The translations under genes and the position numbers were made by a program. Positions 47,320 through 55,800 of a DNA stretch of 64,000 nucleotides are shown here, in pieces (position 1 is the stretch's first letter; every line of letters begins with the position of its first letter). The DNA is from Rhodoplanes sp. (GTDB lineage: Bacteria; Pseudomonadota; Alphaproteobacteria; Rhizobiales; Xanthobacteraceae): NCBI RefSeq assembly GCF_013377085.1, contig NZ_JACAAX010000001.1, positions 186,001 through 250,000 on the forward strand. Reading direction: 5' to 3'. The notes under the pieces were generated by a model, which ran no database searches, had not been told where the DNA came from, and saw nothing but the letters and a program-made list of their open reading frames with translations.

Positions 47320-47438
47320 GTCGCTGTCGGTCGGGGGCGCACCAACGGTGCGACCCCGGAATCCAGCGACCGGTCCCGGACTTTGTCGGCTTGGCTGGAG
47401 TTCGGGGTCCGGCGCGTTGCGCCGGCCCGGAATGACCA
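47320..47438. repeat. Two-hairpin repeat element, diverged copy D
   Basis: GGGGGCGCACCAACGGTGCGACCCC, GGAATCCAG, spacer, CTGGAGTTCGGGGTCC, then GGCGCGTTGCGCC and CCCGGAATGACC. It shares the hairpin - spacer - hairpin layout of copies A-C but differs in the core. Confidence 0.6.
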
Positions 47439-47457
47439 CCCCGACGCCACCGGTCGG

Positions 47458-48399
47458 TCAGGCCGACAATTCCGCCGTCCGTCCGTCCGGCCGCTTCGCC
47501 CGGGTGCTCCATGGCGCATCGGCGAACCGCTCCACCAGAAAATCGATGAACACCCGCACCTTGAGCATGCGGTGGCGGCCCTGCGGGTAGACGGCCGACA
47601 CCGGCACGGGCTCGACCATATGGTGCTCGGTCAAGAGCGGCACCAGCTCGCCGCGGCGCACCGCATTGCCGACCAGGAGATCGCTGAGGTGCACGAGCCC
47701 GGCGCCCCCGATGGCGAGCCGCAGCGCCGCCTCGGCGTCGTCGACCACGAGCCGGCCGCGCGCCTCGAAGGTCTTGATCTCGTTGCCGTCCCGAAACGGC
47801 CAGTGATTGATCGAGGGCACCGAGCTGAGCACGATGCAGTCGAGGCCGTCGAGCTCGGCGGGACTTTGCGGCACGCCGCAGCGCTCGAGATAGCGCGGCG
47901 CCGCGAAGATGCCGCGCTCCGTGTAGGCGAAGCGGCGGGCGACCAGCGAGCGGTCGGCGATCGGCCCGATGCAGATCGCCACGTCGGCATTCTCGACCAG
48001 ATTGTCGACCCGGTCCGTCACCGTGATGTCGATCTCGATCTCCGGATGGCGGGCCAGGAAGTCGGGCAGGGCGGAGGCGAGCTCGTGCAGCATGAAGGCG
48101 CTGCCGGTGTTGAGCCGCAGCTTTCCGCGTGGCGTCGTGCTGGCGCGGGCCACCTCGGTCTCGGCGTCGTCGATGGCGCCGAGGATGTCGCGGGCCCGCA
48201 CCAGATAGGTCTCGCCCTCCGGCGTCAGCGCCAGCCGGCGCGTGGTGCGGTGCAGCAAACGAACGCCCAGCCGGTCCTCCAGACGCGACACCAGCTTGGA
48301 GACAGCCGACGGGGTGAGGCTGAGATCCTCGGCCGCCGCCGAGAAGCTGCCGCGCTGGACCACCTGCACGAAGGCCCGCATGTCGCTGATCTGGTCCAT
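47458..48399 (-). CDS. LysR-family transcriptional regulator
   Basis: 313 residues from ATG 48399 (an ATG at 48420 would add seven). Winged helix about residues 5-62 (FVQVVQRGSFSAAAEDLSL, then AVSKLVSRLEDRLGVRLL); effector domain in the CrgA-like group (PRGKLRLNTG, VENADVAICIG). It is divergent from the small gene at 48503 with 103 bp between, so that gene is its most likely local target. Confidence 0.92.
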   Translation of the reverse strand: MDQISDMRAFVQVVQRGSFSAAAEDLSLTPSAVSKLVSRLEDRLGVRLLHRTTRRLALTPEGETYLVRARDILGAIDDAETEVARASTTPRGKLRLNTGSAFMLHELASALPDFLARHPEIEIDITVTDRVDNLVENADVAICIGPIADRSLVARRFAYTERGIFAAPRYLERCGVPQSPAELDGLDCIVLSSVPSINHWPFRDGNEIKTFEARGRLVVDDAEAALRLAIGGAGLVHLSDLLVGNAVRRGELVPLLTEHHMVEPVPVSAVYPQGRHRMLKVRVFIDFLVERFADAPWSTRAKRPDGRTAELSA

Positions 48400-48502
48400 C
48401 ACTCGGTCCTGGAATTCCAAGATCGTTTTCTCACGACCCTGATTATGTTTTCTGAATATTCCAATAGAGTGCGGGAGACAACAACGCTAGAGGGTGACCC
48501 CC

Positions 48503-48685
48503 ATGTCGACCACTGAACGTCGTGCCAGCGCCTCCGCCTCGGAGAACCGCAGCCGGCCTGCCGCCGCCGAGCGCGGCCTGATTCATCGCCTGCTCGGCCT
48601 CTTCGCAGGTGCTCACTACGACACCGTCGCGGCGCGGAAGAACCCGCGTCCGATCCAGACCTGGACTCCCAACGGCTGGTGCTGA
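48503..48685 (+). CDS. 60-residue protein of unknown function
   Basis: ATG 48503 with GAGGGTG upstream. Ser/Ala/Arg-rich start, a short hydrophobic helix (GLIHRLLGLFAGAHYD) and a Pro/Trp-containing end (IQTWTPNGWC). A clear terminator at 48756-48788 and a divergent LysR gene support it as a real, regulated unit. No known family. Possibly a small membrane-associated protein. Confidence 0.6.
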   Translation: MSTTERRASASASENRSRPAAAERGLIHRLLGLFAGAHYDTVAARKNPRPIQTWTPNGWC

Positions 48686-49042
48686 GGACGCGCTGCGCCA
48701 TCGGTGCGGCCAGGCCGGACGACTGCCCCGCTCCGGTCGACAGGCCGGCCGATCGAAAAGCCCGGTGGTTCCCCCCACCGGGCTTTTTCGTATTGGGGGG
48801 CTGCGATTCGGCCCGGCATGCCGGCGCCCCGGGCGAAAAGTTCGAATCAGGATTCGCTGGTGAGTTGATGCTGCGATGCAACATTGCGGGATTAGCCCGT
48901 TGCACAGTTTTTCGTTTCGATAAAAGGCAATCGAACGAAATTCGATCCCTAGAATCCAAGATCGATTTCCATCCAAGCCGATTATCAACTCAGCGCGCGT
49001 GAATATCATACAAATCGTGGTCATTCGAGAAGGAGAACCACC
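48686..49042. other. Intergenic region, no gene
   Basis: Contains the terminator at 48756-48788 and then an AT-rich stretch (48885-49030) that is likely the promoter and leader of the gene at 49043. No reading frame with ribosome site was found. Confidence 0.5.
48756..48788 (+). terminator. Intrinsic terminator
   Basis: A 13-bp stem AAAAGCCCGGTGG / CCACCGGGCTTTT with a 6-nt loop (TTCCCC), ending in a T-run. It follows the 60-residue gene by 70 bp. Confidence 0.85.
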
Positions 49043-49261
49043 ATGCACCCCCGGTATCCTCTCTCTCACGCGGCGGCGCAGGGCCTGACTCAGGGCGCCC
49101 GGTTCGATCGACCGATCGGGCTCGCGAGCCTGGCGAAGGCCGGCTACTGCGCGGCCGGCGAGTTCTTCCGCGACTCCTATCGGGCCGCGCAGTTCACGCC
49201 GTCGCCCTTGCGGGTCCGCCAGAAGCTGGCGCCGCCCCGCATCCTCGGGCGGGCGCTCTAA
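49043..49261 (+). CDS. 72-residue protein of unknown function
   Basis: ATG 49043 with AAGGAG 7 bases upstream, a strong site. The protein is basic and Ala-rich (LSHAAAQGLTQGARFDR, then KAGYCAAGEFFRDSYRAAQ) with a Pro/Arg-rich end. No membrane segment. It lies 70 bp before rnpB on the same strand, after an AT-rich leader. No known function; gene status rests on ribosome site and codon pattern. Confidence 0.6.
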   Translation: MHPRYPLSHAAAQGLTQGARFDRPIGLASLAKAGYCAAGEFFRDSYRAAQFTPSPLRVRQKLAPPRILGRAL

Positions 49262-49330
49262 GAACCCCCGGCGTGCCGGTTTGGGGAGGCGGGCCTTGAC
49301 GTCGCGATCCCGCCTCCCCATTCCTGGTGC

Positions 49331-49737
49331 GTCAGTCGGCTGGACGGCCGTCCCGACCAAGGCCGAAAGGCGGTCGGGGAGGAAAGTCCGGGCTCCATGG
49401 ACATGCGGTGCCGGATAAGGTCCGGCGGGGGCGACCCCAGGGATAGTGCCACAGAGAACAGACCGCCGTCGGCAGCGTTGCGTATCGCCGTCGGCAAGGG
49501 TGAAACGGTGCGGCAAGAGCGCACCGCGTTTCCGGCAACGGAAGCGGCACGGTAAACCCCACCGGGAGCAAAACCGAATAGGGACGGCGTGGGAGCGCAA
49601 GCTCCCGGATCGATGTCCGGATCCAGCCGTCCGGGTAGGTCGCTAGAGGCGCCGGGCGACCGGCGTCCCAGAGGAATGGCCGTCGCGCGGAGGGTTTCGC
49701 CCTCCGCCCTACAGAACCCGGCTTACAGGCCGGCTGA
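49331..49737 (+). ncRNA. rnpB: RNase P RNA (class A)
   Basis: The conserved core is easily recognised: GGTCGGGGAGGAAAGTCCGG near the 5' side (CR-I), ACAGAGAACAGACCGCC, the GGTAAACCCCACCGGGAGCA segment, AGAGGAATGGCCGTC, and the 3' CR-V ACAGAACCCGGCTTACAGG. The 5' CAGTCGGCTGG and 3' GGCCGGCTG ends can pair as helix P1. The RNA cleaves tRNA leaders with protein RnpA. Ends are given to within a few bases. It lies 6.6 kb from mraZ; in many rhizobia the two are close neighbours. Confidence 0.95.
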
Positions 49738-49743
49738 TCGTTT

Positions 49744-49783
49744 GGGGCCCGGGCGGGAAACCGTTCCGGGCCCCGCCCGTTTC
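49744..49783 (+). terminator. Hairpin after rnpB
   Basis: GGGGCCCGG (49744-49752) can pair with CCGGGCCCC (49766-49774); GGGCGGG can pair alternatively with CCCGCCC. Followed by GTTTC only, so a weak intrinsic terminator. Confidence 0.45.
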
Positions 49784-49888
49784 GGAGAGCACCTGATCGA
49801 CTGCTGGCGACAGCGCTACGGGGTGCACAGATTTCGTCTTGTCGAGACGATCCGGTCGTACGGCGAAGAGCGCATCTGACCCACCGTG

Positions 49889-49982
49889 GTCATCGCCGGG
49901 CTTGACCCGGCGATCCATCATTCTGCGAACAAAGCGTTTTTGCGAAACCTGATGGATGCGCGGGTCGAGCCCGCGCATGACG
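49889..49982. repeat. Dispersed palindromic repeat (GTCATCGCCGGGC type)
   Basis: Left hairpin GTCATCGCCGGGCTTGACC with GGCGATCCATC, spacer, then GATGGATGCGCGGGTCGAGC with CCGCGCATGAC. Same family as 29593-29625 and 60517-60605. The remaining bases of 49738-50077 hold no supported gene. Confidence 0.7.
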
Positions 49983-50077
49983 CTCTCATGCATCGCGAGC
50001 GATGTGGCATCCCGTAGCGCCCGGTGTCGGACAGGCGGCTGCCGCAGCTTCGGCATCTCGGGCCGCGGATCGACGCC

Positions 50078-50263
50078 TCAATGCTCCGCCACGGCCGGAA
50101 TGCGGGCGAGCCGCGCCGGCAGCTCGGCCATGATGCGGCGGCGCTCGTCGTCCGTGAGTTCGGCCCACCCCGCGATCTCGCCGAGCGTGCGCCCGCAGCC
50201 GACGCAGACATTGCAGGCGCGGTCGACGGTGCACACCTTGCTGCACGGCGTCTCGATCGCCAT
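50078..50263 (-). CDS. DUF1289 family small Cys-rich protein
   Basis: 61 residues. [20 protein letters not shown] gives the four-cysteine pattern of DUF1289, followed by [18 protein letters not shown], the family's typical helix. The cysteines probably bind iron-sulfur or zinc. Function unknown; often near general metabolism genes. ATG 50263 gives the standard N-terminus. Confidence 0.9.
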   Translation of the reverse strand: MAIETPCSKVCTVDRACNVCVGCGRTLGEIAGWAELTDDERRRIMAELPARLARIPAVAEH

Positions 50264-50384
50264 CGCCCCACCCTCCGGTTCCGAAAACCATAGACGATCG
50301 CGCGAGCCCTGTCCGCTCCCACACGCGGGAACGTCCGGCCGATCCCCACGTTCACTCCACGGCGGTAGCGGCCAAGGAGGCATC

Positions 50385-50705
50385 ATGATGCGCAATCGGA
50401 TTCTGGCGGCGGGACTGGCCTTGGCGGCGTTCGGTCCGACGTTCGCATCGGCCCAGAACGATCCGGCCGGCGGCGCCGCCGACATGGTGCCGGACCGGCC
50501 GCCGGCGGAAGTCCGGACCTATGTGATGCACGAGCGGGTGCCGTCGGTGGCCGTCGCGGAGCTCGTGGCGATCGGCGAGCCGCTGCCGCCGCGCGTCCCG
50601 ATCCAATCGGTGCCTCAGCACGACGGCTATTCCTTTGCGGTCGTCAACGAGCGCCGGGTGATCGTCGAGCCGCGCAGCCGCCGGGTGATCGAGATCTACG
50701 ACTGA
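50385..50705 (+). CDS. Exported DUF1236-like protein
   Basis: 106 residues from ATG 50385 or 50388, with AAGGAGG 3-6 bases upstream. Signal peptide ends FASAQ. The C-terminal [20 protein letters not shown] and SRRVIEIYD match the short beta domain of DUF1236, often described as an SH3-like periplasmic domain in rhizobia. Terminator follows after an intervening 83 bp. Confidence 0.75.
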   Translation: MMRNRILAAGLALAAFGPTFASAQNDPAGGAADMVPDRPPAEVRTYVMHERVPSVAVAELVAIGEPLPPRVPIQSVPQHDGYSFAVVNERRVIVEPRSRRVIEIYD

Positions 50706-50788
50706 CGCACGCCCGAGCGAATATCGCTCCCGTCGTCATGGCCGGGACAAGCGCGGGCATGACGATGCGGAGATCGGTATCAGAGATG

Positions 50789-50824
50789 AAACGCCCGCCG
50801 AGACAGCTCTCGGCGGGCGTTTTT
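50789..50824 (+). terminator. Intrinsic terminator
   Basis: AACGCCCGCCGAG / CTCGGCGGGCGTT, a perfect 13-bp stem with a 6-nt loop, ending in TTTTT. Confidence 0.88.
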
Positions 50825-50845
50825 CTGTGCTTCAAACCCAGCGCC

Positions 50846-50955
50846 GTAGGCCGCAATGAGCGCAGCGAATTGCGGCGAAGAAAGACTCCCGTCGATTAGG
50901 CGCGTCGGCGCCCGCACCTTTGCGGTGCAATTCGCTTGCGCTCATCGCACCCTAC
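50846..50955. repeat. REP-like inverted repeat, relative of 30344-30423
   Basis: GTAGGCCGCAATGAGCGCAG on the left and GCAATTCGCTTGCGCTCATC...CCTAC on the right, 110 bp overall with a longer centre than the copy at 30.4 kb. It lies between converging genes. Confidence 0.8.
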
Positions 50956-50976
50956 GAACCGACGCGGGGCGCCGCC

Positions 50977-51960
50977 TCACATCTTCCGATAAGCGTCGAT
51001 GACGGCCTGGCCCTCGGGGCCGGCCTTCTTGAGCCAGTCGGCGGTGAGCTGGTCGCCGACCTTGTTCAGCCCCGCCTTCAGGGCGTCGCTCGGCGGCAGC
51101 ACCTTCATCTTGTTGGCGGTGAGCTGCTCCAGGTACCAGGTCGCCTTCTCCTCGGCGAGCTTCCAGCCGCGCTCCTCGGCGACCGCGGCGGCCTTCAGCA
51201 CCGCCTCCTGGGTCGGCTTGTCGAGCGCTTCGAAGGCGGCCTGGTTGACGAAGGTGATGTTCTTCGGGATCCAGGCCTGCGTGTTGTAGTAGTACGTCAT
51301 CGTCTCCCAGGCCTTGCTGTCGTAGCCGGTCGAGCCCGAGGTCATGAAGGCGTTGACCACGCCGGTCGCCAGCGCCTGCGGCAGCTCGGCCGCCTGGATG
51401 GTGACGGCCTGGGCGCCGACCAGATCGGCGATGCGCGCCGTGCCGACATTATAGGCGCGCCACTTCAGGCCCTTCATGTCCTCGACCGTGTTGATCTCCT
51501 TCTTGGCGTAGATGCCCTGCGGACCCCACGGCACCGCGAACAGGAGCTTCAGCCCCTGGGCGGCGAGGCGCTTCTCCACGGCCGGGCGGCTGGCCTTCCA
51601 CAGCTTCAGCGACTGCGGATAGCTGGTTGCGAGGAACGGGACCACGTCGATGCCGAACATCGGGTCGTCGTTCTCGTGCAGCGAGACGATGACCTCCCCG
51701 GCCTGGGCCTGGCCGGTCTGCACGGCGCGCTTGATCTCCGGCGCCTTGAACAGCGAGGCGTTGGCGTGGACCGTGATCTGCAGCTTGCCGCCGGTCGCCT
51801 CGCCGACATCCTTGGCGAAGGCGAACAGGTTGACGCTGTGCGGATTGTCGGTCGGGTAGGCGGCCGGCAGGCTCCACTTGGTCTGGGCTGCGGCCGGGCC
51901 CTGCATCGCCAGGGCGGCGACGCCGGCGGCGAACGCGAGTGTCGCGAACGTACGGATCAT
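50977..51960 (-). CDS. dctP: TRAP transporter substrate-binding protein (DctP)
   Basis: 327 residues. Signal peptide (about 1-26, ending PAAAQ); mature protein with the DctP features WSLPAAYPTDNPHSVN, an Arg-containing KWRAYNVGTARIADLVGA and ELPQALATGVVNAFMTSG. It captures an organic acid in the periplasm for the DctQM permease encoded upstream. Last gene of dctQ-dctM-dctP (23-bp gap after dctM); GGAGG precedes its ATG. Substrate unknown. Confidence 0.92.
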   Translation of the reverse strand: MIRTFATLAFAAGVAALAMQGPAAAQTKWSLPAAYPTDNPHSVNLFAFAKDVGEATGGKLQITVHANASLFKAPEIKRAVQTGQAQAGEVIVSLHENDDPMFGIDVVPFLATSYPQSLKLWKASRPAVEKRLAAQGLKLLFAVPWGPQGIYAKKEINTVEDMKGLKWRAYNVGTARIADLVGAQAVTIQAAELPQALATGVVNAFMTSGSTGYDSKAWETMTYYYNTQAWIPKNITFVNQAAFEALDKPTQEAVLKAAAVAEERGWKLAEEKATWYLEQLTANKMKVLPPSDALKAGLNKVGDQLTADWLKKAGPEGQAVIDAYRKM

Positions 51961-51983
51961 CGAGGTCCTCCGTTGAAAAAAGA

Positions 51984-53291
51984 TCAGTCCGGGAAAGCGA
52001 GGCGCGGCAGCACCATCACGATGTCGGGAAACACCGTGATGAGCGCGACCGCGACGACCAGCAGGAAGAAGAACGGCAGCGAGGCGCGGGCGACCGTGTA
52101 GGAGTCCTTGCCGCTCATGGTCTGCAGCACGAACAGATTGAAGCCGACCGGCGGCGACACCTCCGCCATCTCCACCACCAGCACGACGAAGATGCCGAAC
52201 CAGACCAGGTCGAAGCCGGCCTGCTTGATCATCGGAATCACCACGGCCGTGGTGAGCACGATCATCGAGATGCCGTCCAGCGCGGTGCCGAGCACGATGT
52301 ACATCACGGTGAGCGCCGCGATCAGGGCGAAGGGGGAGAGGTTCAGGCTGCCGACCCATTCGGCGAGCGCCATCGGGATGCCCGTATAGGCCATCGCGGT
52401 GGAGAGATAGGAGGCGCCCGCGAGGATCAGCATGATCATGCAGGTGACGCGGGTCGCCCCCATCACGCTGGTCCAGAACGATTCCCAGGTCAGCGCGTCG
52501 TGCCACCAGGCGATGGCGAGCGAGCCGAGCACGCCCCAGGCGGCGCATTCGGTGGCGGTCGCCCAGCCGAGCATCAGCGACAGGAAGACCAGCAGGATGA
52601 GCAGCGCCAGCGGGATCAGCTTGGCCGACTCCTCGAGCTTCTGCGCGAGCGGCATCGGCGGATCGGCCGGCGGCGTCTTCTCCGGGTTCATCAGCGACCA
52701 TACGATCAGGTAGCCGCTGTACAGCGCCATCACCACGAAGCCGGGCAGGAAGCCGGCCAGGAACACCTGGATGATCGAGACGTTCGCCGCCACGGCGTAG
52801 ACCACCATGGTGATCGAGGGCGGGATCAGGATGCCGAGCGTGCCGGCGCCGGCGAGCGAGCCGAGGCTGACCATCTCGTCGTAGCCGCGCCGCTTGAGCT
52901 CGGGCAGCGCGATCTTGGCGACGGTCGCACAGGTCGCGGCCGAAGAGCCGGACACCGAGCCGAAGATGCCGCAGGCCAGCACGTTCACGTGCATCAGCCG
53001 GCCCGGCAGCCAGTTCAGCCATGGGGCGAGCCCGCGGAACATCTCGTCCGACAGCTTTGTGCGGTACAGGATCTCGCCCATCCAGATGAACAGCGGCAGC
53101 GCGGCGAGCGACCACGACGCCGAGTTGCCCCAGATGGTGGTGGCGAGCACGCTGCCGGCCGGGATGTTGCCGCCGACGAACTGCATGCCGACCCAGCCGG
53201 AGGCCATCAAGGCGACGGCGATCCACACGCCGCCGGCGAGCAACGCGGCCAGCAGGAGCAGCAGCAGGGCTGCGATCTCGAGAAGTTCCAT
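51984..53291 (-). CDS. dctM: TRAP transporter large permease (DctM)
   Basis: 435 residues with about twelve membrane helices. Typical DctM sequence features: FVGGNIPAGSVLATTIWG, FGSVSGSSAATCATVAKIALP, GTLGILIPPSITMVVYA, and the C-terminal PPVGFNLFVLQ. It forms the sodium-driven elevator of the TRAP system. dctQ ends 3 bp before its start. Confidence 0.94.
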   Translation of the reverse strand: MELLEIAALLLLLLAALLAGGVWIAVALMASGWVGMQFVGGNIPAGSVLATTIWGNSASWSLAALPLFIWMGEILYRTKLSDEMFRGLAPWLNWLPGRLMHVNVLACGIFGSVSGSSAATCATVAKIALPELKRRGYDEMVSLGSLAGAGTLGILIPPSITMVVYAVAANVSIIQVFLAGFLPGFVVMALYSGYLIVWSLMNPEKTPPADPPMPLAQKLEESAKLIPLALLILLVFLSLMLGWATATECAAWGVLGSLAIAWWHDALTWESFWTSVMGATRVTCMIMLILAGASYLSTAMAYTGIPMALAEWVGSLNLSPFALIAALTVMYIVLGTALDGISMIVLTTAVVIPMIKQAGFDLVWFGIFVVLVVEMAEVSPPVGFNLFVLQTMSGKDSYTVARASLPFFFLLVVAVALITVFPDIVMVLPRLAFPD

Positions 53292-53294
53292 GGT

Positions 53295-53840
53295 TCAGAC
53301 GCCGCTCTGGATCGCCTGCTCGACGACCTCTTCGGCGGTCTGCGGCTTCGGCTTCTCGTAGCGCGGCTCGCGGCCGCTCGCGACATAGACGAGCTCGTCG
53401 ACGAAGGCGATGGCGAGGATGACGAGTCCCGACGTGAAGCCGAGCTGCGGGATCCACAGCGGGATCGCCAGCACGCCCTGCGTCATGTCGCCGAAGCGCC
53501 ACGAGTACCAGGTCATCGTCACGGCATTCCAGGCGAAAAAGCCGACGAAGCCGCAGCCGACCACCAGCGAGCCTACCTCGAAGGCATGCTTGGTCTTGCC
53601 CGACAGCGTGTCGATCAACAGGCCGACCCGGATCATCTCGCCGGTGCGGAACGTGTGGGCGAGGCCGAGAAACGCCATCGCCGCCATGCACCACGACACG
53701 ATGTCGTCGCCGCCCGCGATGTTGATGCCGAGGGGGCGCCCGGCGGACAGCACCATCATCAGCACGAAGATGAGCACGAGAAAGCCGCCGGCGAGCCAGC
53801 CGGCGACGAGATAGAGGGTATCGAGCGCGGTGCGGATCAT
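53295..53840 (-). CDS. dctQ: TRAP transporter small permease (DctQ)
   Basis: 181 residues, four membrane helices, with GDDIVSWCMAAMAFLGLAHTFRTGEMIRV in the second-third helix region as in the family. It supports DctM in the membrane. First gene of the TRAP operon, from ATG 53840. Confidence 0.9.
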   Translation of the reverse strand: MIRTALDTLYLVAGWLAGGFLVLIFVLMMVLSAGRPLGINIAGGDDIVSWCMAAMAFLGLAHTFRTGEMIRVGLLIDTLSGKTKHAFEVGSLVVGCGFVGFFAWNAVTMTWYSWRFGDMTQGVLAIPLWIPQLGFTSGLVILAIAFVDELVYVASGREPRYEKPKPQTAEEVVEQAIQSGV

Positions 53841-54055
53841 GGCGTCCCGTTGAGGATCACGACGAGGTTGTGGCGAGCGGGACCTCATCCTAATCCGTGC
53901 CGGCCGGTGCCTCCAAGGCCCGGTCGTCGCGTCGTCGTACGAGATCTCGGCGGCGGCCCTCTGCCGGGCCGCTGGTACCCGGCTGGGCCAGCAAGATTCG
54001 CGCCATGGGGAGGCCGGAGCCGTCGATCATGGCGGCCGATCGTATATAGCAAAGC

Positions 54056-54176
54056 CGTCATTCCGGGACGCGCGCGTCAGCGCGCGGGCCCGGAATCCAT
54101 ACGCCCGGTGACGATTCATCTCGAAACAGGGGGTATGGGTTCCGGGCTCGCTGCTGCGCAGCGCCCCGGAACGACG
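54056..54176. repeat. Two-hairpin repeat element, copy C
   Basis: CGTCATTCCGGGACG, hairpin CGCGCGTCAGCGCGCG, CCCGGAATCCATACGCCC, spacer, GGGGGTATGGGTTCCGGG, hairpin CTGCTGCGCAG, CGCCCCGGAACGACG. Nearest relative is copy B. It takes up much of the 355-bp gap 53841-54195 between the SGNH gene end and the TRAP operon promoter; no gene is seen in the rest. Confidence 0.85.
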
Positions 54177-54195
54177 AAGGTCACGGTCGCGCCGC

Positions 54196-55563
54196 TCACC
54201 GCGCCGCGGCCTTGCCCCGCTGCGGTGCGAGCAGGCCGAGATCGATGGCGTAGCCCATCGCGTGATAGCCGGTGCGGTTGGGATGCAGGCGATCGCCGCG
54301 TCCGCCCGTCGTGCTTTCGGGCACCATCTCCTCCTTGAGGCCGCCGCTCGCCGGATCGAGGGTCGCGGCGTCGAAGTCGACCACGGCGTCGAACAGGCCG
54401 GGCGTGCGCATGTAGTCGTTCAGCGCCTTGCGCTTGTCGTCCTGCTCGATGAAGCCGTGCGCCGGGCTGTTGCTGCCGAGCGCCGACGTCACGGTGGCGG
54501 CGATCAGCTTGATGTCGGGGCGCTCCTTGCGCAGGCGGGCCACCATCTCGCCCATCACGGTCTTGACGGTTTCGGCGCTCGCATTGCCGTTGCGGCTGAA
54601 GTCGTTGGTGCCCTCGAGCCAGATCAGCGTCGAGACGCCGGACAGCGCCAGCACGTCACGGTCGAGGCGCGACTTGGCGCTCGGGCCGCCCGGGAACGGC
54701 TTTTGCGGGCCGTACTCGGCAGGTCCCGCGATCTGGTTGCCGCCGATGCCGGCATTCACCACCGCGATGCGGTTGCCGTAGACGGCCTTCAGCCGGCGCG
54801 ACAGCACGTCCGGCCAGCGGTCGTCGCCGTTCATGGTCGAGGCGGTGCCGTCGGTGATCGAGTCGCCGAAGGCGACCACCGCGACGCTGTCGGCGGGGGC
54901 GCGCATCTCGACGGCGTCGAGGAAGAACCACGAGGCGGTGGCGTAGGGGAATGCCGCTTCGGCCTCCTCGCCGCCGTGGGCGCCGCTGCCGGGCGGGCTC
55001 ACATAGGAGGTCTGCAGCGCCTTGGCGTGCCAGGTCATCGGCCCGCTCGCCCCGACGACGTGGAAACTGACTGCGAGCTTGCGGCCGGCCAGCAGCGGAT
55101 CGGCCGGATCGCGCACGAAGGCGAGCTTGACCGGATCGCTCCACACCGAGGCGCCGGGCGCCACCGTGACGCTCGGCTTGCCGCCGAACGTGACCGGGCG
55201 GTTGCTGCCCTTCACCAGCGCCGGCCCGCCGAGCTGCAGCCCGGCAAAGACGCCGTCGAACGTCACCGGCTTGGTCCCGAAGGCGTTGGAGAGGCGCAGC
55301 CGCGCCTCGCGGCCCCAGATGTCGGGCCGCACGACCATCCGCAGGGTCTGGTCGCGGGCGCCGGCCTCCTCGGACGGGAAGGCGAAGCGCTGGTCCGGCT
55401 GGGCCGACGGGTTGCCGACCGGGTAGGGGCCCTGCACGGAGCCGACCCAGCTCACCACCCATTTGGCGCCTCCGCCGCGCTGGGCGGCGGCGGGCTGCGA
55501 CACCACGACGAACAGCGACATGACGACGAGCGACGACAGGATCAGGCCGGCGAGCCTGCGCAT
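54196..55563 (-). CDS. Exported SGNH/GDSL-family hydrolase
   Basis: 455 residues. Signal peptide (about 1-28, ending AAAQR), an N-terminal beta domain of about 190 residues, then the SGNH core: block I VAFGDSITDG (nucleophile Ser near 233), block II NAGIGGNQIAG, block III EGTNDFSRNG and block V DRLHPNRTGYHAMG. Predicted secreted esterase acting on acetylated sugars or lipids. It is transcribed away from ftsW, with 237 bp between the starts. Confidence 0.9.
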   Translation of the reverse strand: MRRLAGLILSSLVVMSLFVVVSQPAAAQRGGGAKWVVSWVGSVQGPYPVGNPSAQPDQRFAFPSEEAGARDQTLRMVVRPDIWGREARLRLSNAFGTKPVTFDGVFAGLQLGGPALVKGSNRPVTFGGKPSVTVAPGASVWSDPVKLAFVRDPADPLLAGRKLAVSFHVVGASGPMTWHAKALQTSYVSPPGSGAHGGEEAEAAFPYATASWFFLDAVEMRAPADSVAVVAFGDSITDGTASTMNGDDRWPDVLSRRLKAVYGNRIAVVNAGIGGNQIAGPAEYGPQKPFPGGPSAKSRLDRDVLALSGVSTLIWLEGTNDFSRNGNASAETVKTVMGEMVARLRKERPDIKLIAATVTSALGSNSPAHGFIEQDDKRKALNDYMRTPGLFDAVVDFDAATLDPASGGLKEEMVPESTTGGRGDRLHPNRTGYHAMGYAIDLGLLAPQRGKAAAR

Positions 55564-55800
55564 TGGCTTATCCCCGCAACGGTTTTTGATGACGGCGTGC
55601 CGGGCGGCACGGCGCCTTTCCAGGGTTGGGCCCCGGCACGAGGGCGGGCGCGTCGTTGTCCGGCCGGTCGGGGCAGGCCGGAACTATAAGGGATCGCCGC
55701 CGGGCCCGATATCGCCGCCCTCGCCCGGCAATTCGAAATTTTTCCTTAACGGTCCACAAACCATAGTCAGCCCGGAGAATCCCCGGGCTGGAGCACCGCC

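Noticed and set aside
48836-48866. GTTCGAATC, resembling a tRNA T-loop
   Set aside because: No acceptor stem, D-arm or anticodon arm can be formed around it.
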